The notes: generated from the letters alone by a model not told the origin. Numbered from the stretch's first letter, positions 1-9,322 are shown. The stretch: 64,000 nt of DNA from Bradyrhizobium sp. MOS003 (GCF_003020125.1 NZ_PYFW01000003.1:1-64000); one strand, 5' to 3'. Translations and numbers: made by a program.

Positions 1-50
1 AAAGGAATGGTCGGCTCCCGGGAGATCACGGCATAAGCCGTCCAGCCATC

Positions 51-164
51 GCGCAGGGAAGGCCGAGTGATCGGCGACACCTGTATGCTGCTGTGCGGTC
101 TTTTTTTGCGCATTATTCGCGCAGCAGACCGCGGGTGCCAGCCGGCACCCGGCCTTCCCTGCGC
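51..164. repeat. Structured inverted-repeat element with nested hairpin
   Basis: A perfect 15-bp inverted repeat (GCGCAGGGAAGGCCG at 51-65, its complement at 150-164) brackets about 84 bp. Inside the right arm a second hairpin, GGGTGCC/GGCACCC, sits at about 133-149, and the middle carries partly complementary GCTGCTGTGCGGTC and GCAGCAGACCGC segments. The whole unit could fold into a branched RNA or cruciform. It resembles a repeat I associate with Bradyrhizobium intergenic regions; I cannot confirm copy number from one window. Confidence 0.6.
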
Positions 165-284
165 CCTCTTGGATTTAGGGGGTGGAGTGATCAAGCAAAG
201 CTCGGGCGAATTGCGCCGCGAGAACGCGCAGGCATGTCTGCAAACGAAATGCGAGTTGGAGAGTGCGCAGCCGAAACTCGCTCC

Positions 285-369
285 GTCATTGCGAGCGCAG
301 CGAAGCAATCCAGAATCCCTCCGCGAAAGGATTCTGGATTGCTTCGTCGCGAGGGCCCCTCGCAATGAC
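285..369. repeat. Dispersed palindromic repeat (85 bp)
   Basis: The outer arms GTCATTGCGAG (285-295) and CTCGCAATGAC (359-369) are exact complements. An inner pair built around GCGAAGCAATCCAGAAT and its complement fills much of the interior. This layout is that of the repetitive extragenic palindromes scattered in Bradyrhizobium genomes. No coding role is apparent. Confidence 0.75.
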
Positions 370-397
370 GTGGAGAGAGCGTGCGCCACACTCCGCC

Positions 398-455
398 CTC
401 GTGCCCCGGACGCGGCGCAGCGTCACTGCGTGCCGCAGCGCGTCCGGGACACGAG
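398..455. repeat. Dispersed palindromic repeat (58 bp)
   Basis: CTCGTGCCCCGGACGCG at 398-414 pairs with CGCGTCCGGGACACGAG at 439-455 with one mismatch, around a GC-rich spacer. It is a third independent palindrome just downstream of the SDR gene stop. It may also act as a barrier to read-through, but there is no U-tract typical of an intrinsic terminator. Confidence 0.65.
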
Positions 456-506
456 AGAGGGGGCGTCGCCCTTGCTCCATACCGGCCGCGCAACGACGCG
501 AAACGA

Positions 507-1265
507 TCAGACGTGCTGGCCGCCGTTGATGTGGATCTCGGCGCCGTTGACGTAAGAACTGGTGTCCGTGCACAGCACGTAGATGATCTTGGCGACCTCG
601 TCGGGCGTGCCGAGGCGGTGCAGCGGAATCTGCTGATCGACGATCTTTTCGGTGCCGGGCGACAGGATCGAAGTGTCGATCTCGCCAGGTGCGATCGCGT
701 TGACGCGGACGCCGACGCGTCCGAAATCGGACGCCATCTCGCGCGTCAGCGATGCGAGCGCAGCTTTCGACGTGGCGTAGGCGGCGCCGGCGAAGGGATG
801 CACGCGCGAGCCTGCGATCGAGGTGACGTTCACCACGGAGCCCTTGGCGGCCTTCAACTCTTCGATCAGCCCGCGCGCGATCATGATCGGCGCGAAGAAA
901 TTGACGTGAAACACGTGCGTCCAGGTATCGAGGTCGGTGTCGACCGAGCCGAGCCGGGAGCCGCCCGGGCCCTTCGGCGAGATCGCGGCGTTGTTCACCA
1001 GCGCGTGCAGCATGCCGCCTTCGAGGCGGTCGCGGATATCGGAGATCGCGCGTGTCGTGTCCGCGGGATTGCTGAGATCGACCTGGATGTGATCCTCAGG
1101 GCCGGCATCCCATGGACAATCCTCCGGGAACGGATGCCGCGAGCAGGTGATGACACGCCACCCCGCCGAGGAGAAGCGGATCACGGTGGCGTGGCCGATG
1201 CCGCGGCTGGCTCCAGTCAGGAGCAGCGTGCGGCGCGGCGCATTGGACGAATGCGGCATGGACAT
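507..1265 (-). CDS. SDR family NAD(P)-dependent oxidoreductase
   Basis: The 252-residue protein is a classical short-chain dehydrogenase/reductase. It has the Rossmann motif TGASRGIG at residues 17-24, the VNNAA motif near 90-94, a catalytic Ser near 149 and the YxxxK pair (Tyr163, Lys167), followed by the usual NGG near the end. The substrate cannot be told from the sequence. It lies 20 bp downstream of pdxH on the same strand, so the two are probably co-transcribed. A start at 1259 (third codon, also ATG) is equally possible. Confidence 0.9.
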   Translation of the reverse strand: MSMPHSSNAPRRTLLLTGASRGIGHATVIRFSSAGWRVITCSRHPFPEDCPWDAGPEDHIQVDLSNPADTTRAISDIRDRLEGGMLHALVNNAAISPKGPGGSRLGSVDTDLDTWTHVFHVNFFAPIMIARGLIEELKAAKGSVVNVTSIAGSRVHPFAGAAYATSKAALASLTREMASDFGRVGVRVNAIAPGEIDTSILSPGTEKIVDQQIPLHRLGTPDEVAKIIYVLCTDTSSYVNGAEIHINGGQHV

Positions 1266-1285
1266 CTTTCAGGTCGCCCTAAAGC

Positions 1286-1927
1286 TCACGGATACATCCG
1301 CGTCTTGGACCACGGTTGGCCGGCCGCGTCACGGCGAAATTCGATGCGGTCGTGCAAGCGGAACGGGCGGTCGTGCCAGAACTCGATCCGCGACGGCGTG
1401 ATGCGCCAGCCGCTCCAGCCCGGCGGCCGCGGCACTTCGCCGATGACGTGTCTGGCCGCGACTTTCGCGATGGCCTGTTCGAAAGCGAAGCGGCTCTCCA
1501 GCTCCTGCGACTGCTTGCTCGCCCAGGCGCCGATCTGCGCCTGCTTCGGTCGCGTCGCGAAATAGGCGTCGGCTTCGGCCTCGGTCACCGGCGTCACGTT
1601 GCCGCGGATGCGGACCTGACGGCGCAGCGACTTCCAGTGAAAAAGTAACGCTGCCTTAGGGTTTGCGGCGAGTTCGCGGCCCTTCTGGCTGGCGATGTGG
1701 CTGTAGAAGACAAAACCCTCGGTATCGAAGCCCTTCATCAGCACCATGCGCACATCCGGCAGCCCGTCGGGGTCGACGGTTGCGAGCGCCATGGCGTTCG
1801 GATCGTTCGGCTCGCTCTTGATCGCCTCGTTCAACCAGGCCTCGAACAGAGCAAATGGTTCATCGGCGGCGGTAAAATCACCGGATGTTAAGGGTGTCTG
1901 GTGTTTCATCGAGGTCGTGTCGGTCAT
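1286..1927 (-). CDS. pdxH: Pyridoxamine 5'-phosphate oxidase
   Basis: This FMN enzyme oxidises pyridoxamine or pyridoxine 5'-phosphate to pyridoxal 5'-phosphate, the last step of the vitamin B6 pathway and salvage. The 213-residue product has the family core (RMVLMKGFD, then [13 protein letters not shown], then a RRQVRIRG segment) and the C-terminal substrate segment ending in [10 protein letters not shown] and a Trp/Arg-rich tail. I chose the ATG at 1927 because it gives the usual length; a frame continues upstream to 1996 but adds an unconserved arginine-rich leader. First gene of a likely operon with the SDR. Confidence 0.95.
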   Translation of the reverse strand: MTDTTSMKHQTPLTSGDFTAADEPFALFEAWLNEAIKSEPNDPNAMALATVDPDGLPDVRMVLMKGFDTEGFVFYSHIASQKGRELAANPKAALLFHWKSLRRQVRIRGNVTPVTEAEADAYFATRPKQAQIGAWASKQSQELESRFAFEQAIAKVAARHVIGEVPRPPGWSGWRITPSRIEFWHDRPFRLHDRIEFRRDAAGQPWSKTRMYP

Positions 1928-2040
1928 GTCTGGAGTCCGAGTTGCGTCCCGCGGCCCAAAACGCGTTGTTGTCCGCTGCCGCCCTATATAGGGCATGGGG
2001 ATGCGTTGGCCTATCGGCGATCCGGCCGTCGGGCTTCGTG

Positions 2041-2448
2041 ATGACGATGATTTTGATCGGGCTCGGCACCGGCGGCTGCAGCTTTTCCCGCAATGACACC
2101 GGCGCCTATGCCAAGGCCGACGACAGCGACCTCACCGGTTCGATCGCGCGGCCGGCGAAGGACGCCCCGCCAACCGAGACCGATCTCGCCTTCGCCCGCA
2201 ACGCCGCTTCCGACGTCCTCAGCAAGGGCGACAGGGATTCCAGCCAGCATTGGGAGAATCCGGAGACCGGCGCGCGCGGTTCGGTGACGCCGATCGCGCA
2301 ATCCTATGCCGCCGAGGACGGCCGCAGATGCCGCGATTTCCTGGCGAGCTACGTCAACGGGGCGACCGAAAGCTGGCTCCAGGGCGCCGGCTGCCAAAGC
2401 ACCCGTGGCCGTTGGGAGATTCATACGCTAAAGCCGTGGCGGAGCTAG
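2041..2448 (+). CDS. Lipoprotein-like surface protein, RT0821/Lpp0805 type
   Basis: A protein of about 135 residues whose start is unsure. From ATG 2041 it begins with a short hydrophobic stretch ending GTGGC, which looks like a lipobox, so it may be a lipoprotein. The C-terminal part (RRCRDF...., then a Cys, then GRWE) resembles the alphaproteobacterial surface antigen family RT0821/Lpp0805. The frame remains open upstream to 1885 and a longer signal peptide from an alternative start is possible. It is divergent from pdxH and precedes the DnaJ-type gene. No biochemical role is known to me. Confidence 0.65.
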   Translation: MTMILIGLGTGGCSFSRNDTGAYAKADDSDLTGSIARPAKDAPPTETDLAFARNAASDVLSKGDRDSSQHWENPETGARGSVTPIAQSYAAEDGRRCRDFLASYVNGATESWLQGAGCQSTRGRWEIHTLKPWRS

Positions 2449-2557
2449 GATTCGGTCTGCGGACCTAGTTGCAAAAATGCCACTCCACCCCCACATGGAT
2501 CGCAGGTGGGGCGGGGAGCCCTTTGAACAATTCGATGTCCTGAAGGAGACGTGACGG

Positions 2558-3520
2558 ATGCGCGACCCCTATGAGGTCTTGGGGGTGCCGCGGAGCGCAA
2601 GCGCTGCCGCGATCAAGAGCGCCTATCGCAAGCTTGCCAAGAAGCATCATCCCGACAGCAACAAGGATGACCCGAAAGCCGCCGAGCGCTTCTCCGAGAT
2701 CAACTCGGCGAACGAGATCCTCGGCGACGAGGACAAGCGCAAGCAGTTCGACCGCGGCGAGATCGACGCCGACGGCAAGCCGCGCTTCCAGGGTTTTCCG
2801 GGTGGTGGCGGGCCGCGCGGCCGCGCGGGTCCCGGCGGGTTCGAAAGCTATACGTTCCGCTCCGGCGGCGGTCCCGGCCAGGGCGGCGGCGGGTTCGAGG
2901 ATATCCTCAACAGCATGTTCGGCGGGGGGATGCGTGGCGCCCGGCCCGGGGCCGGCGGCGGCGCCCAGTTTGAATTCGACACCGGCGGCGTCGGGCTCGA
3001 TCTCGACGTGAACGTTGCCATGTCCGTCTCGCTGGAAGAGGCGGTCAAGGGCGGCGAGAAGCGCGTCCGGCTGCCGACGGGCAAGGAGCTCAACGTCAAG
3101 ATTCCGGCCGGCGTCACCGAGGGTCAGCAGATCCGGCTTCGGGGGCAGGGCGAGTCCGCGCAGGGCCATCCGCCCGGTGATCTCCTGATCACCATCAGCA
3201 TCGCGCCCCACGCCTACTTCAAGATCGAGGGCGCCGATCTGCGGATCGACCTCCCGGTCACGCTCTATGAGGCGGTGCTCGGGGCCAAGGTCCGGGTGCC
3301 CACCCTCGGCAATGCCGTGGAGCTCTCGGTTCCGAAGAACACCTCCAGCGGCCGGACCTTTCGTCTCAAGGGCAAGGGCTTGCCGAAGACTGGAGGAACC
3401 GGGGATCTCTTCGTCACCATCAGGATTATGCTACCGGACGGGAACGACGCCGAGCTTGAAGCATTGATGGAGAAATGGCGGGACCAGCACCCCTACAATC
3501 CACGTAGCGGGCTTGGTTAG
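2558..3520 (+). CDS. DnaJ/CbpA-type J-domain co-chaperone
   Basis: The 320-residue protein has an N-terminal J domain (residues 1-70) with the HPD tripeptide at 31-33, which stimulates Hsp70 ATPase. A Gly/Phe-rich linker runs from about 75 to 150. Two beta-barrel client-binding domains follow. The four CxxCxGxG zinc-finger repeats of DnaJ are absent, so this is a class B protein like CbpA rather than DnaJ itself. A GGAG-type ribosome binding site lies just before the ATG. It probably helps DnaK during stress. Confidence 0.92.
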   Translation: MRDPYEVLGVPRSASAAAIKSAYRKLAKKHHPDSNKDDPKAAERFSEINSANEILGDEDKRKQFDRGEIDADGKPRFQGFPGGGGPRGRAGPGGFESYTFRSGGGPGQGGGGFEDILNSMFGGGMRGARPGAGGGAQFEFDTGGVGLDLDVNVAMSVSLEEAVKGGEKRVRLPTGKELNVKIPAGVTEGQQIRLRGQGESAQGHPPGDLLITISIAPHAYFKIEGADLRIDLPVTLYEAVLGAKVRVPTLGNAVELSVPKNTSSGRTFRLKGKGLPKTGGTGDLFVTIRIMLPDGNDAELEALMEKWRDQHPYNPRSGLG

Positions 3521-3837
3521 GGCAAGATCCGAATCAAAGGGGTTCTCCTAAAGGCCTAGGGCATCGTCGAGGAGATGATGCTCATCATATGCCTGGAGCG
3601 TGGTAGCGCTTCGATGCTCGACGTGTCGGTTGCCCGGCGGGGCAGCCGATAAAAAGGTGCGGCCTCGAGAGGGGGACCAGCGCGGTACCAAAAACCCCAA
3701 TCGAGGCCGCCCGCGTCGATCGGCGGATCGAACGCTGCTCATTTTCGCGTGATCATCCGGTGCGATAATGAGACGCGCCGATGTCTTCATTCCAAATTTT
3801 CAATGTCGGAATCTGGGCACCGTGCTCGCACGGTTGT
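3521..3837. other. Convergent gap between J-domain and anti-sigma genes
   Basis: No credible gene. A minus-strand frame at 3548-3790 translates largely through a hairpin and has no recognisable family. The only structured feature is the large hairpin at 3651-3710 followed on the minus strand by five T. Confidence 0.55.
3651..3710 (-). terminator. Terminator-like hairpin with large loop, minus strand
   Basis: GCGGCCTCGA (3659-3668) and TCGAGGCCGC (3701-3710) form a perfect 10-bp stem, extendable past a 2-base mismatch by GGGG/CCCC pairs. Reading on the minus strand the stem is followed after a few bases by TTTTT (3651-3655). It lies about 130 bp past the stop of the anti-sigma gene and could end that transcript. 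The long apical part containing GGTACC also leaves open a small structured RNA. Confidence 0.5.
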
Positions 3838-4608
3838 CTAGGTGCCGTTTTTCTCGGCCTGATCATAGACCGCTTGCGCCACCCTGGTCAGCCGGTCGCG
3901 ATCGCCGCCGCCGCTGACGACGTAGCCGACGCCGCGTTCGGCCCAGAACAATGCGCCGTCCTTGTCCGTGTTGGCGTAACGCATTTGCGTCGCACCATTC
4001 TCGGTCTTGGCGGTGTAGATCGTGTAGCGTTCGCCCGAGGCACCCTCATACATCAGGAAAGAGGCCGGCCCGTTCGGACCCGGCAAGAGCCGGCCGCCGA
4101 CGAGCTTGAGTCCGCTCGCCTCCAGGTTCGGCGCGAACACGGTCCAGCCGCAGCGCCGGGTCAGCCAGGCCTGAAGGTGATCGCGCTCGTTGCCGCCGAC
4201 CTCGACGGGGTGGCGGACCTCGACGACATAGAGGCGGTGGGCGTCGAGCGCATCCGCCGTAAAGCTCTGGAAGGTCGAGGGGGCATTGGCGGCGCCATGC
4301 GCGACCCAGCCGGCCGAGCCGCCGGCGACGAACGCAACCAGCACCGCCGCGGCGGCGCCATAGAGCCACTGGCGCGGGCGGCGTTCCAGCCGCTCGAGCT
4401 CCAGCCGTGCCGGCACCGGCTCCTGGGCGATAGCGTCGTAGCGGGCGTGCAGCATCTCAGCCATGGCGCGCCAGGACTGCACGCGCTCGGCCTCATCGGG
4501 GTGGGCGGCAAGCCAGGCCTCGACGTCGGCGCGGCGCTCGGCCGGCAGCTCGCCGTCGACATAGGCGTGCAGTTCGTCCTCGGTCACTGGGATCTTGCGG
4601 TCGTTCAT
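3838..4608 (-). CDS. Anti-sigma factor family membrane protein
   Basis: A 256-residue protein encoded directly downstream of an ECF sigma factor. The N-terminal 65 residues (ELHAYVDGELPAERR...) match the helical anti-sigma domain, but the zinc-binding HxxxCxxC of ZAS proteins is missing. One transmembrane segment lies near residues 80-105. The remaining 150 residues would be periplasmic and contain one Cys. By analogy it holds the sigma factor at the membrane until a periplasmic or envelope signal arrives; the signal is unknown. Confidence 0.85.
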   Translation of the reverse strand: MNDRKIPVTEDELHAYVDGELPAERRADVEAWLAAHPDEAERVQSWRAMAEMLHARYDAIAQEPVPARLELERLERRPRQWLYGAAAAVLVAFVAGGSAGWVAHGAANAPSTFQSFTADALDAHRLYVVEVRHPVEVGGNERDHLQAWLTRRCGWTVFAPNLEASGLKLVGGRLLPGPNGPASFLMYEGASGERYTIYTAKTENGATQMRYANTDKDGALFWAERGVGYVVSGGGDRDRLTRVAQAVYDQAEKNGT

Positions 4609-4713
4609 ATCGATCGTCTCTGGCTCTGTGGCCCTAAATGTCGTTCAAAGCTCAACTTCGCGTAGCTCATCAGCATGCTGGGGGCGGACGACACGCGTGC
4701 ATCAAACCTGCCA

Positions 4714-5202
4714 TCATTTCACCCGCCTGAGCGTCGGGCGCTCGCCCTCCAGCGAGGCCTTGACGTGGGCGCGGGCGCGGGCGAGGCGCGACATCACGGT
4801 GCCGATCGGCACGCCCTGGATGTCGGCGACCTCGCGGTAGCTCATGCCCTCCAGCATGACGAGGAGCAACACCGAGCGTTGCTCCTCGACGAGCGTCGCC
4901 AGCGCCCTCTCGATGTCGCGCCCTTCGGCTTCGGTGCCGCTGGCATCCGGGTTGTTCTCCGTCAACTGCATGAATTGCGGCCGCCTCGCCAGCGAGCGCC
5001 GCCTGTTCTTGTTGAGGTTGGTCAGGATCGTGTAGAGCCAGCTCCTGACGTCGCCTCCGAGAAACAATCGCTCCGAACGCAGTGCCCGCACTAGCGTGTC
5101 CTGCACCAGATCGTCGGCCGCGTCCGCGTCGCGCGTGAGCGCGCGGGCGTAGCGGCGCAACGCCGGGATCATGGCTTCCACACTCTGGCGAAACGCACTC
5201 AT
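4714..5202 (-). CDS. ECF-type RNA polymerase sigma factor
   Basis: The 162-residue product has sigma region 2 near residues 10-70 (the DLVQDTLVRAL segment) and region 4 near 100-150 (EGMSYREVADIQGVPIGTVMSRLARAR), the compact two-domain layout of extracytoplasmic-function sigma factors. It is followed after 105 bp by the anti-sigma gene. It lacks the NepR/PhyR neighbours of the general-stress EcfG system, so it is another ECF group. Autoregulation is usual, but I found no convincing GGAAC/CGTT promoter upstream. Confidence 0.9.
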   Translation of the reverse strand: MSAFRQSVEAMIPALRRYARALTRDADAADDLVQDTLVRALRSERLFLGGDVRSWLYTILTNLNKNRRRSLARRPQFMQLTENNPDASGTEAEGRDIERALATLVEEQRSVLLLVMLEGMSYREVADIQGVPIGTVMSRLARARAHVKASLEGERPTLRRVK

Positions 5203-5374
5203 TGCGGTCTTGACGTCCTGGTATCAGGCGCGAGCGCCTCAACGATCATAACACCCGAACGGAACGGCTATTCCGCCGCTCGAAACAGCGTTAACGCGGC
5301 GTATTAGGGCTGTACCGCGAGGGAGGGCTGGTGTACCTCCAGGCCTCACCAAGAGTTCGACGGGACGTTCAAAA

Positions 5375-6190
5375 ATGGCGCAGAATTCGGGTCTGATGCA
5401 AGGCAAGCGCGGAGTGGTCCTCGGCGTTGCCAACAACCGCTCGATCGCCTGGGGCATCGCCAAGGCATGCCACGCCGCCGGCGCCGAGCTCGCCTTCACC
5501 TATCAGGGCGATGCGCTGAAAAAGCGCGTCGAGCCGCTCGCCGCCGAGATCGGTGGCCTCGTGCTCGGCCATTGCGACGTCACGGATGCCGCGACCATCG
5601 ATGCCGCGTTCGCGGTGCTGCAGGAGAAATGGGGCAAGATCGACTTCCTCGTGCATGCGATCGCCTATGGCGAGCAGCTCGACGGCCGCTACGTCGACAC
5701 CACGCAGGAGAATTTCTCCAAGTCGATGCTGATCTCCTGTTACTCGTTCACGGCCGTGGCGCAGCGCGCCGAGAAGCTGATGACCGACGGCGGCTCGCTG
5801 ATCACGCTGAGCTATTACGGCGCCGAGAAGTGGATGCCGCATTACAACGTGATGGGCGTTGCCAAGGCGGCACTCGAAGCCAGCGTGCGCTATCTCGCCG
5901 CCGACCTCGGCGAGAAGAACATCCGCGTCAATGCGATCTCGGCAGGTCCGATCAAGACGCTGGCGGCGTCCGGCATCGGCGACTTCCGCTATATCCTGAA
6001 GTGGAACGAGGCCAACGCGCCGCTCCGCCGCAATGTGTCGACCGAGGACGTCGGCGGCAGCGCGCTGTATCTCCTCTCCGACCTCTCGCGCGGCGTCACC
6101 GGCGAGGTGCATCACGTCGATTCCGGCTATCACGTGCTCGGCATGAAGCGGCCTGACGCGCCGGACATTGCGTTCGGCAGCAAGGACTAG
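5375..6190 (+). CDS. fabI: Enoyl-[acyl-carrier-protein] reductase FabI
   Basis: FabI performs the NADH-dependent reduction of trans-2-enoyl-ACP in type II fatty acid synthesis. The 271-residue protein shows the FabI form of the nucleotide site (GVANNRSIAWG, residues 17-27), HAIAYGE, and the catalytic pair in a Y-x6-K arrangement (Tyr157, Lys164) that separates FabI from ordinary SDRs with YxxxK. It starts a three-gene plus-strand run with a histidine phosphatase 13 bp downstream and aroC further on. Confidence 0.95.
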   Translation: MAQNSGLMQGKRGVVLGVANNRSIAWGIAKACHAAGAELAFTYQGDALKKRVEPLAAEIGGLVLGHCDVTDAATIDAAFAVLQEKWGKIDFLVHAIAYGEQLDGRYVDTTQENFSKSMLISCYSFTAVAQRAEKLMTDGGSLITLSYYGAEKWMPHYNVMGVAKAALEASVRYLAADLGEKNIRVNAISAGPIKTLAASGIGDFRYILKWNEANAPLRRNVSTEDVGGSALYLLSDLSRGVTGEVHHVDSGYHVLGMKRPDAPDIAFGSKD

Positions 6191-6203
6191 CCATAGATCT
6201 GGA

Positions 6204-6803
6204 ATGCCCGTGCCCACGATCTATTACCTTCGTCACGGCGAGACCGAGTGGAATGCGCTCGGCAGGCTTCAGGGCACCAAGGACATTCCGCTGAACGCGC
6301 GCGGCCGCGATCAGGCCATGCAGGCCGGCGGCGTGCTGGCGGACCTCTTCAAGCGCGACGACAAGGACAAGGCGGCGCTACCTTACGTGTCGAGCCCGCT
6401 CGGCCGTGCACGCCAGACCATGGAGCTCGCGCGCGGCAAGCTCGAATTGCCGCTTGCTGAATACGCGCTCGACGATCGCCTGCGCGAGATCGGCTACGGC
6501 GTCTGGGAGGGGCTGACGCTGGCCGAGAGCGAGGCCAAAGATCCCGAAATCTACGCCAGGCGCCTCGCCGACAAATGGACGGTGGGACCTGTGGGCGCGG
6601 AGACCTACGCTGACGTGCAGGTCCGCGTGCGCGCTTGGTACGACCAGCTTCGGACCGACACCGTCGCGGTGGCCCATGGCGGCACCTGCCGGGCCCTGAT
6701 GGTCTCGCTCGGCCTGGAGACGCCGGCGAGCGCCGCCGAGCTCTATATCGAGCAGGGCGCCGTCTACGTGTTTCGTGAGGGGCGGCTGGAGAAGTTCAGT
6801 TAA
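6204..6803 (+). CDS. Histidine phosphatase family protein (phosphoglycerate mutase-like)
   Basis: The 199-residue protein opens with the family motif LRHGETEWN, with the phosphorylated His at residue 11. The second catalytic His lies in VAHGGTCRAL. The GpmB/CobC branch of small phosphatases looks like this; the substrate is undetermined. I chose ATG 6204 because the longer frame to 6168 would overlap fabI and add unconserved residues. The gene probably shares the fabI transcript. Confidence 0.9.
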   Translation: MPVPTIYYLRHGETEWNALGRLQGTKDIPLNARGRDQAMQAGGVLADLFKRDDKDKAALPYVSSPLGRARQTMELARGKLELPLAEYALDDRLREIGYGVWEGLTLAESEAKDPEIYARRLADKWTVGPVGAETYADVQVRVRAWYDQLRTDTVAVAHGGTCRALMVSLGLETPASAAELYIEQGAVYVFREGRLEKFS

Positions 6804-6830
6804 GCCCGGCGCGCTGCCCCATCTTGGGCC

Positions 6831-6919
6831 GTCATGCCCGGGCTTGTCCCGGGAATCCACGCACTTACTCGCTCGTGGCGGCCCGGAACGTGGATGGCCG
6901 GGACAGGCCCGGCCACGAC
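6831..6919. repeat. Dispersed palindromic repeat between phosphatase and aroC
   Basis: The unit begins GTCATGCCCGGGCTTG and ends with GGCCGGGACAGGCCCGGCCACGAC, giving interlocking GC-rich hairpins such as CCCGGGCTTGTCCCGGG. It is the same class of element as those at 24738-24860 and 40947-41021. No T-tract follows, so terminator function is uncertain. Confidence 0.65.
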
Positions 6920-6991
6920 GACTGCGGGCATATTTGACGCATATTTCGGGGCGAGCTAAGTCAGCACTGACTTACGATCCAGCGAGCAGCG

Positions 6992-8077
6992 ATGTCCTTC
7001 AACACCTTCGGCCACATGTTCCGCGTCACCACCTTCGGCGAGAGCCATGGAGTGGCGATCGGCTGCGTGGTCGATGGCTGTCCGCCGATGATCCCGCTCA
7101 CCGAGGCCGACATCCAGCAGGACCTCGATCGCCGCCGGCCAGGCCAGTCGCGCTTCACCACCCAGCGCCAGGAGCCGGACCAGGTCAAGATCCTGTCCGG
7201 CGTGATGGCGCATCCGGAGACCGGCGTGCAGGTGACGACGGGCACGCCGATCGGACTCCTGATCGAGAACACCGACCAGCGCTCGAAGGACTATTCCGAG
7301 ATCAAGGACAAGTTTCGTCCGGGTCACGCCGACTTCACCTATGAGGCCAAATATGGCCTGCGCGATTATCGCGGCGGCGGCCGCTCCTCGGCGCGCGAGA
7401 CGGCGACGCGCGTCGCCGCGGGTGCCATTGCGCGCAAGGTGCTGCCTGACGTGAAGGTGCGCGGCGCACTGGTGCAGATCGGCCCACACAAGATCGACCG
7501 CGCGAAATGGGACTGGGACGAGATCGCCAAGAATCCGTTCTTCTGCCCTGACAAGGACAAGGCCGCGTTCTTCGAGACCTATCTCGACGGCATCCGCAAG
7601 AGCGGCTCCTCGATCGGCGCGGTGATCGAGGTGGTCGCCGAAGGCGTACCGGCCGGCCTTGGTGCGCCGATCTACGCCAAGCTCGATTCCGATCTGGCGG
7701 GCGCGATGATGACCATCAACGCGGTGAAGGGCGTCGAGATCGGCGCCGGTTTCGGCGCCGCCGAGCTGACCGGCGAAGAGAACGCCGACGAGATGCGCAC
7801 CGGCAATGACGGCACGCGCTTTTTGTCCAACCATGCCGGCGGCGTGCTGGGCGGCATTTCCACGGGGCAGCCGATCGTGGTGCGTTTCGCAGTGAAGCCG
7901 ACCTCCTCGATCCTGCAGCCGCGTCTCACGGTCGATCGCAAAGGTGCGGACACCGAGATCTTTACCAAGGGCCGCCATGACCCCTGCGTCGGCATCCGCG
8001 CCGTCCCCGTCGGCGAAGCCATGATGGCCTGCGTGCTGGCCGATCATTTGCTGAGGCATCGCGGACAGGTCGGCTGA
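6992..8077 (+). CDS. aroC: Chorismate synthase
   Basis: AroC converts 5-enolpyruvylshikimate 3-phosphate to chorismate with reduced FMN, the last step of the shikimate pathway. The 361-residue sequence has the signature GESHG (residues 16-20), the [11 protein letters not shown] segment, [13 protein letters not shown] and the C-terminal [18 protein letters not shown]. The length is normal for the family. It is preceded by a repeat-rich 188-bp gap, so it may have its own promoter. Confidence 0.97.
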   Translation: MSFNTFGHMFRVTTFGESHGVAIGCVVDGCPPMIPLTEADIQQDLDRRRPGQSRFTTQRQEPDQVKILSGVMAHPETGVQVTTGTPIGLLIENTDQRSKDYSEIKDKFRPGHADFTYEAKYGLRDYRGGGRSSARETATRVAAGAIARKVLPDVKVRGALVQIGPHKIDRAKWDWDEIAKNPFFCPDKDKAAFFETYLDGIRKSGSSIGAVIEVVAEGVPAGLGAPIYAKLDSDLAGAMMTINAVKGVEIGAGFGAAELTGEENADEMRTGNDGTRFLSNHAGGVLGGISTGQPIVVRFAVKPTSSILQPRLTVDRKGADTEIFTKGRHDPCVGIRAVPVGEAMMACVLADHLLRHRGQVG

Positions 8078-8128
8078 TCGCCCATCTTCACGCTGGCGGG
8101 ACCGTCGTCGATCCGGCACGATGTGACC

Positions 8129-9322
8129 ATGAGCAGCGTTTCACATCATGATGTCGTCGACTGGCTGATCTCGGCCCGGCACCCCATGGACAATCCCGAA
8201 GGCTGGATGGCCGAGTGCTGCGAGCGCATGGTCGAGGCCGGACTGCCACTCTGGCGCGTCGGGGTCTTCATCCGGACGCTGCATCCGGAGGTGTTCGGCC
8301 GCAACTTCATCTGGACCGAGGGCGTGTCGGGCATCCAGATGGGCACGGTCGACTTCGAAATCCAAACCACCCCGGAGTTCCAGGCCAGCCCCCTCAGCAT
8401 CGTGTTCAGCGACGAGGTCGAGGTGAGGGGCAATCCGCATGGTCCCGAGGCCGAGCGCTTTCCGGTCCTGCTCGATCTCAGGAACGAGGGCGCGACCGAC
8501 TATCTGGCGCTGCCGCTTCACTTTCTCGACGGCACGCTTCACGCGATGAGCGTGAGCACACGGCAGCCTGGCGGCTTCGATCCGGAGCAGATCGCGGCGC
8601 TTCGCGTGATCATCGAACCGCTGGCGCGCATCATCGAGATCATCTCGCTTCGCCGTACCGCCGAGATGCTGCTCGACACCTATGTCGGCAACCGCGCCGG
8701 CGCGCGCATCCTCGGCGGCCAGATCCGCCGCGGCCACAACGACACCATGCAGGCCGCGATCTGGCTGTCGGATCTGCGCGGCTTCACCGCGCTGTCGGAC
8801 CGGCTGCCGGCCGAGACCGTGGTCGAGATCCTCAATCAGTATTTCGACTGTCAGGTCGCCGCGATCCGCGGCCATGGCGGCGAGGTGCTGAAATTCATGG
8901 GCGACGGCCTGCTCGCGGTGTTTCCGATCGACGAATATGTCGGCGACGCAGCCCATGTTTGTTCGCGCGTGCTGGAGGCGGCGCGCGAATCCCGCGCCAG
9001 CGTCGAGGCGCTCGCCTTTCCGGTCGGCGACGTCGTCGAGCGCTTCCGCTTCGGCGTCGCGCTGCACGTCGGCAATATCCTCTACGGCAATATCGGCGGC
9101 GGCAACCGCCTCGACTTCACCTGCATCGGACCGGCCGTGAACCTTGCCGCGAGGCTCGAGAAGATCACGGGTCGGCTGGGACGGACCGTCGTCGCCTCGG
9201 AAGGTTTCGCCAATGTCGGCCGACACGATTGGCACGAACTCGGCGAATTTCCGATCGCAGGATTTTCCAAGGCGCAGCGTGTGTATGGACTCCGTGAGGA
9301 GACGCCGGCGGTGATGGCCTAG
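8129..9322 (+). CDS. Adenylate/guanylate cyclase domain protein
   Basis: A soluble protein of 397 residues. The first 180 residues are a GAF-like sensor region with no membrane segment. The C-terminal half is a class III nucleotidyl cyclase domain with both metal-binding Asp residues (LSDLRGFT near 215 and FMGDGLLAVF near 258), a Lys just before the second that fits ATP selection, and the transition-state pair in NLAARLE near 335. It therefore looks catalytically complete. The input signal is unknown. A GTG two codons upstream (8123) is an alternative start. Confidence 0.9.
   Translation: MSSVSHHDVVDWLISARHPMDNPEGWMAECCERMVEAGLPLWRVGVFIRTLHPEVFGRNFIWTEGVSGIQMGTVDFEIQTTPEFQASPLSIVFSDEVEVRGNPHGPEAERFPVLLDLRNEGATDYLALPLHFLDGTLHAMSVSTRQPGGFDPEQIAALRVIIEPLARIIEIISLRRTAEMLLDTYVGNRAGARILGGQIRRGHNDTMQAAIWLSDLRGFTALSDRLPAETVVEILNQYFDCQVAAIRGHGGEVLKFMGDGLLAVFPIDEYVGDAAHVCSRVLEAARESRASVEALAFPVGDVVERFRFGVALHVGNILYGNIGGGNRLDFTCIGPAVNLAARLEKITGRLGRTVVASEGFANVGRHDWHELGEFPIAGFSKAQRVYGLREETPAVMA

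Larger units (their letters stand above)
1..506. other. Gene-free stretch filled with dispersed repeats
   Basis: No convincing coding sequence lies before the stop codon of the SDR gene at 507. The short frames here read through palindromic DNA and match no family I know. The stretch holds three separate inverted-repeat elements (51-164, 285-369, 398-455), listed individually. Such clusters are common between Bradyrhizobium genes. Confidence 0.7.

Noticed and set aside
3548..3790. Minus-strand open frame of 80 codons between the J-domain and anti-sigma genes
   Set aside because: It reads through the hairpin at 3651-3710, is Arg/Ser-rich and resembles no family; more likely terminator or RNA sequence.
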